From Firmicutes bacterium UBA5500 (GTDB lineage Bacteria > Bacillota > UBA994 > UBA5500): a stretch of DNA of 9,084 nucleotides. The notes below the pieces were generated by a model that was not told the DNA's origin, ran no database searches, and saw nothing but the letters and a program-made list of their open reading frames with translations. Where the stretch lies: contig DIPA01000034.1 in assembly GCA_002427055.1 (NCBI GenBank), positions 1,157 through 10,240 of the forward strand, in the 5' to 3' direction. A program made the position numbers and the translations under genes. Position 1 is the stretch's first letter. Each line of letters begins with the position of its first letter. Of this stretch, positions 5,937-9,084 are shown piece after piece.

Positions 5937-7088
5937 GCCTACAATAACGATGACATCGGCGGTAGCATCAGATTGAGTATCAAGCAAAACCTCCTGTATC
6001 GACAAGACCTCGGCTACTGCCACTGCACTCTGCGATTTGCGCTTCGTGCTAATCACTTGGGAAACTAGCAATTCGCTGTCTTCCGCTATTGAAATGTCAA
6101 TTACCTGAAAGCCATGCTTCTTGAGTAACTTAGCTATTTGTTCGGCACTAGCACGACTACCATTAGCAACAGAAATGCCTACTCTCGTCTGCTGATTGGC
6201 ACTAAAATCACTCTGTGAATAGAAATAAGTATCAACTAGCTCATTTAGTTTAGCCATATCCGGCTCATAATAGTAAGTACCGTTTATCGTAGCATCTTCG
6301 CCCTCTACAGTATAGCTCGTAATCTTATCTCCCTGTAGAGACCTTACCATAGGTAAGTACCTTACAGTGACGCCAAGAGGTACGTTTGTCTGCACAGCTT
6401 CATTTGCAATCCTAAACAGCTTGTCAATTCTCAGGAGATTACTAGGTTTGAGCACCTGTTTCACAGCCGCCGCAATAAACTTCTGCTGACGCTTGGTGCG
6501 TGCGTAATCACTATCTGACCACCGATAACGAACGTATCCCTCGGCCTGTTCGCCATCCAAAATCTGGTAGCCCTGCTTGAGGTCAATATAGAGACCACCA
6601 GCCTTATCAGTCCACTTCATGTCTTTTTCAACTTCTAAAGGGACCCCACCAATGGCATCTACTATTTTGCGAAAACCACTTGTATCTATCTGTACGTAAT
6701 AACGTATGGGAATACCTAAAAACTGTCGCACGGTGCGCATAGTCAACTCTATACCACCGTAGGCAAAAGCATGGTTTATTTTCTCCTTGTATTTTCTACC
6801 GGGTATACTTACGCGCGTATCACGTGGGATCGACAGCAAACTAATCTCACTAGTCTTGGGGTCAAAACTTGCTACCATCAAAGTATCACTACGTCCTCGA
6901 GCCCTCTTACCGGGAGCTACTATGCCATCATCTTCGCCTACCAGCAAAACATACAACTTACCATCCGCTGGCAGGACTGAAGCATCTCCCCTAGTCCGTA
7001 ATGTCGTATAGCCAAAGAAACGGACGCTCGCGACAGTCATAACTATGAAGAAGATGGCCAAAAGTAAGGCCTTTTTTCGGCGAGCCAC
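5919..7088 (-). CDS. LytR-CpsA-Psr (LCP) family cell-wall transferase, second copy
   Basis: The 389-residue protein starts at GTG with AGGAGGAG 8 bases upstream. An N-terminal positively charged stretch and one membrane segment (about 7–26) anchor it with the rest outside the cell. The LCP catalytic domain (about 45–215) shows GEDDG (51–55), GRSDT (65–69), SIPRDT (86–91), KINHAFAYGG (103–112), and RYR with the downstream Asp/Arg set (187–200) ending RTKRQQKF. These are the conserved residues that bind polyprenyl pyrophosphate and metal. A LytR_C-type domain occupies about 300–389. LCP enzymes transfer teichoic acids or other glycopolymers from lipid carriers to peptidoglycan. It is strongly similar to the neighbouring gene along its whole length, so it is a tandem duplicate. 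The gap between the two copies is 214 bases, with a possible promoter. A terminator overlaps its stop codon. Confidence 0.92.
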   Translation of the reverse strand: MARRKKALLLAIFFIVMTVASVRFFGYTTLRTRGDASVLPADGKLYVLLVGEDDGIVAPGKRARGRSDTLMVASFDPKTSEISLLSIPRDTRVSIPGRKYKEKINHAFAYGGIELTMRTVRQFLGIPIRYYVQIDTSGFRKIVDAIGGVPLEVEKDMKWTDKAGGLYIDLKQGYQILDGEQAEGYVRYRWSDSDYARTKRQQKFIAAAVKQVLKPSNLLRIDKLFRIANEAVQTNVPLGVTVRYLPMVRSLQGDKITSYTVEGEDATINGTYYYEPDMAKLNELVDTYFYSQSDFSANQQTRVGISVANGSRASAEQIAKLLKKHGFQVIDISIAEDSELLVSQVISTKRKSQSAVAVAEVLSIQEVLLDTQSDATADVIVIVGKDMLP

Positions 7089-7167
7089 TTTATGTTCTCC
7101 TCCTATGCACTAATTGCGACAATAATTCGTAGAATACGACAAGATATTTTCAACACAATCTCTCTTT

Positions 7168-7196
7168 AATATAACAAAGGTAGTAGGTGCATACAA
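7168..7196 (-). promoter_or_regulatory. Possible promoter upstream of the second LCP gene
   Basis: On the minus strand TTGTAT (7191–7196) and TATATT (7168–7173) are 17 bases apart, about 80 bases before the GTG start. The -10 matches 5 of 6 and the -35 only 3 of 6. The 214-base gap (7089–7302) otherwise shows no RNA gene and no clear terminator. Confidence 0.3.
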
Positions 7197-7302
7197 GGAT
7201 TTTTACAAAGGCATCATGAAGCAATCATAGGGAACTACTGATCAATCTTGCTTACTCTTGCAGAATGACAAGGGAAAAGTGAATAACCGTTTGTCCCTTT
7301 TG

Positions 7303-8475
7303 TTATGGTAACAAGTCTTTTCCAACAACCACTACTACATCTGCCACTGCGTCAAGCTGAGGTTCAATAAACACCTCATGCAGTGCCAAGGCTTCTGCAA
7401 CAGCTAGCGCAGCATCCTTATTGCAGCTTGCAACTTGGGACACAAGATAATCATCGCGGTCAGCCACGTCTAAGCCTAATACACTAAAGCCGTACTTCCG
7501 TAGCAAATCTACTACCTGTTCTCCACTCGCCCGATCTGCGTTCCCAATCAGTACCTGAACTGTAATCTGCTGATTGACGCTCTTATCAACAGCCGAGTAA
7601 AAGTACCCTTCTACTACCTCCTCCAACTTCTTCATGTCAGGCACGAAATAATTAATGCCATTAATCATAACACTGTCATCGCCTTCAATCGTGAAGCTGG
7701 TCACATTACTATTCTTTACAGATTGGACTATCGATAAGTAACGCCAACCAACGCTAATCGGGATATTTGTTTTTACTGATTCGGTTGTGATCTTGAAAAT
7801 CTGATTGATCTTGAATATGTTAACTGGCTTAAGGGCTTCCTTGAGCGCTGCCGCTATAAATTTCTGCTGCCGTTCTGTGCGCTTGATATCACTATCTAAA
7901 CGATATCGAACATAGCCTTCAGCTTGTTTACCAGTTAAGACTTGTTCACCTTGCTTCAGACTTATATATAGGTCGCCTGCCTCATCTTTATAGCGCATGT
8001 TCTTTTCTACATCAATAGTTACCCCCCCTAGAGCATCCACAATCCGCCTGAATCCATCAGTATGCACATGAACATAATAACGCAGGGGCATGTTCAAGAA
8101 CTTGCTTACTGTCCGTAGCGTCAGATCTACGCCGCCAAAAACAAAGGCGTGGTTAATTTTGTCTTGATTTACCCGCCCAGGGATTTCAACCAGAGTGTCC
8201 CGGGGGATAGAAAGCAAACTGACGTCTCCCGACTTAGGATCATAACTAGCTACCATTAGGGTATCGCTCCGGCCCGTAACGCTCTTACCCGGTGCCACCA
8301 AACCATCATCTTCGCCTATAATCAAGACATGCAGTTTGCCGTCTGCCGGCAGTACTTCGTCGCCGCCACCTACAATTGGCTCTACCTCACCATGTTTCCG
8401 GAAAAACCAAGCACTACCGGCAGTAATTGCTATGAAGAAAACAGCTAGCATAAGAATCGCCCTTTTTCGCCTCAT
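7303..8475 (-). CDS. LytR-CpsA-Psr (LCP) family cell-wall transferase, first copy
   Basis: The 390-residue protein starts at ATG 8475 with GGGAGG and a 6-base spacer. A basic N-terminus and one membrane segment (about 7–25) are followed by the extracellular LCP domain: GEDDG (54–58), GRSDT (68–72), SIPRDT (89–94), KINHAFVFGG (106–115), and RYR (190–192) with RTERQQKF. A LytR_C-type domain (about 302–390) ends in the same GKD-x-LP as the paralogue. Its role is as for the other copy: ligation of a glycopolymer to peptidoglycan. It differs mainly in the linker after the membrane segment (glycine-rich here) and in the C-terminal domain, so substrate or partner preference may differ. It lies 94 bases downstream of nadD, where related genomes often have yqeK. 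No strong terminator separates it from the second copy. Confidence 0.93.
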   Translation of the reverse strand: MRRKRAILMLAVFFIAITAGSAWFFRKHGEVEPIVGGGDEVLPADGKLHVLIIGEDDGLVAPGKSVTGRSDTLMVASYDPKSGDVSLLSIPRDTLVEIPGRVNQDKINHAFVFGGVDLTLRTVSKFLNMPLRYYVHVHTDGFRRIVDALGGVTIDVEKNMRYKDEAGDLYISLKQGEQVLTGKQAEGYVRYRLDSDIKRTERQQKFIAAALKEALKPVNIFKINQIFKITTESVKTNIPISVGWRYLSIVQSVKNSNVTSFTIEGDDSVMINGINYFVPDMKKLEEVVEGYFYSAVDKSVNQQITVQVLIGNADRASGEQVVDLLRKYGFSVLGLDVADRDDYLVSQVASCNKDAALAVAEALALHEVFIEPQLDAVADVVVVVGKDLLP

Positions 8476-8569
8476 CTCTTTCCTCCCTCATCTATAGTTG
8501 GCCACAGAAATAAGCAGGAACGAAAGAATACCGCTATTGATTATAAAAAAGTGTGGCACCTTCTACTTT

Positions 8570-9084
8570 CTAAAGCTCACCTTTTGAACGATAGAGACCG
8601 TGTTTGTAAATGTATCCTTCAACGCTACTAGGAACTAAGTACTTGATTGGTCTCTGTGTACGTACCCGATTCCTAATATCAGTTGACGAGATTGCCAAAG
8701 AAGGCACCTCGAGAAAATCAATACACGCGATGTCTTGGGGGCTTAAGTTCTTGGAATCACTAAAGCTAAAACCTGGTCTTGTGGCAGCAACAAAATGGCA
8801 ACAGGTAAGCAACTCTCGATACCGATACCATCTATGGAGATCATGCATAACATCGGCACCAGTAATGAAGTAGATTTCGCATTTTGTATATTGCCGCCTA
8901 AAATACTCTACCGTATCAAAGGTATATGAGTACCCCTCTCGATCGATTTCTACACGAGAAACAAAGAATTTAGGGTTAGCGACTGTAGCTAATAGTGTCA
9001 TTAAATAGCGATGCTCGCAATCGGTAACATCTTGCTTATGCGGCGGCTGCCCTGAAGGAACAAAGTAGACCAAGTCAAGTTTAT
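8570..9084 (-). CDS. nadD: Nicotinate-nucleotide adenylyltransferase NadD, C-terminal part (5' end outside window)
   Basis: The frame is open to the window edge; about 171 of the usual ~200 residues are visible. The enzyme joins nicotinate mononucleotide and ATP to form deamido-NAD+, an essential step of NAD synthesis in the cytoplasm. Visible signatures are LDLVYFVPSGQPPHK (substrate-side loop), YTFDTVEYFRRQY, FITGADVMHDLHRWYRYREL (the GAD…W pattern), and SSTDIRNRV, the C-terminal ATP-binding ISSTxIR motif, followed by the usual YLVPSSVEGYIYKHGLY end. The N-terminal GGTFDPxHxGH motif lies outside. The apparent start at base 9073 is an internal TTG, not the real start. It is the first visible gene of the minus-strand group containing the LCP genes and rsfS. 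Confidence 0.94.
   Translation of the reverse strand, partial: KLDLVYFVPSGQPPHKQDVTDCEHRYLMTLLATVANPKFFVSRVEIDREGYSYTFDTVEYFRRQYTKCEIYFITGADVMHDLHRWYRYRELLTCCHFVAATRPGFSFSDSKNLSPQDIACIDFLEVPSLAISSTDIRNRVRTQRPIKYLVPSSVEGYIYKHGLYRSKGEL

Noticed and set aside
5748..6068. Plus-strand open frame across rsfS and the LCP end
   Set aside because: It is antisense to two well supported genes, and its product shows no recognisable domain or start signal.
7262..7318. Hairpins at the end of the first LCP gene (TTGTTA/TAACAA and AAGGGA/TCCCTT)
   Set aside because: The stems are short, the second has a long loop, and neither is followed by a T tract on the coding strand, unlike the clear terminator of the other copy.
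8540..8569. Possible terminator or promoter after nadD (T6 tract and TATAAT on the minus strand)
   Set aside because: The stem before the T tract is only about 5 bp with mismatches, and no -35 lies at the right distance from TATAAT.
1..9084. Mobile element, CRISPR, phage or defence cassette
   Set aside because: No transposase, integrase, direct-repeat array or nuclease/toxin gene is visible; nearly all sequence is explained by housekeeping and metabolic genes.

Overview
The window looks like chromosomal DNA from an anaerobic Gram-positive (Bacillota, Clostridia-like) bacterium of moderate GC. The evidence is Shine-Dalgarno sites close to AGGAGG, several TTG/GTG starts, an [FeFe]-hydrogenase gene, an oxygen-sensitive cysteine desulfidase, a YuzB-like protein, and the Firmicutes-type nadD–LCP–rsfS–yqeM block. 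The genus cannot be resolved from this sequence alone.

Left part, mostly + strand (1–4430). The window opens inside an [FeFe]-hydrogenase-family gene closed by a strong terminator (796–829). A TTG-started membrane protein follows (926–2059); its cytoplasmic half resembles a degenerate histidine kinase. Its stop codon overlaps that of a convergent, small, cysteine-rich YuzB/DUF1450-like gene (2056–2355, minus). That gene is divergent from a NimA-like pyridoxamine-phosphate-oxidase-fold flavoprotein (2501–2998). Next is an L-cysteine desulfidase of the CyuA/YhaM/CdsA family (3079–4359), followed by a hairpin terminator.

Right part, minus strand (4513–9084). Read in transcription order: the 3' part of nadD (NAD synthesis), two tandem paralogous LytR-CpsA-Psr (LCP) cell-wall ligases, rsfS (ribosome silencing factor), a YqeM-like methyltransferase, then a single tRNA-Ala(GGC) with its own terminator. 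The order matches the conserved nadD-yqeK-(LCP)-rsfS-yqeM neighbourhood. However, no yqeK lies between nadD and the first LCP gene, and the LCP gene is duplicated. A strong intrinsic terminator is built from the last codons of the second LCP gene, so rsfS-yqeM probably needs its own promoter or read-through. The tRNA gene has two tandem sigma-A promoters, one matching consensus in both hexamers and one differing by a single base; the proximal one contains a perfect 8-bp inverted repeat.

I see no mobile element, CRISPR array, phage or clear defence system. The most unusual items are the degenerate kinase-like membrane protein, the terminator overlapping a coding end, the tRNA promoter architecture, and the YuzB-like four-cysteine protein next to a nitroreductase-type flavoprotein. 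All intergenic stretches are shorter than 300 bases.
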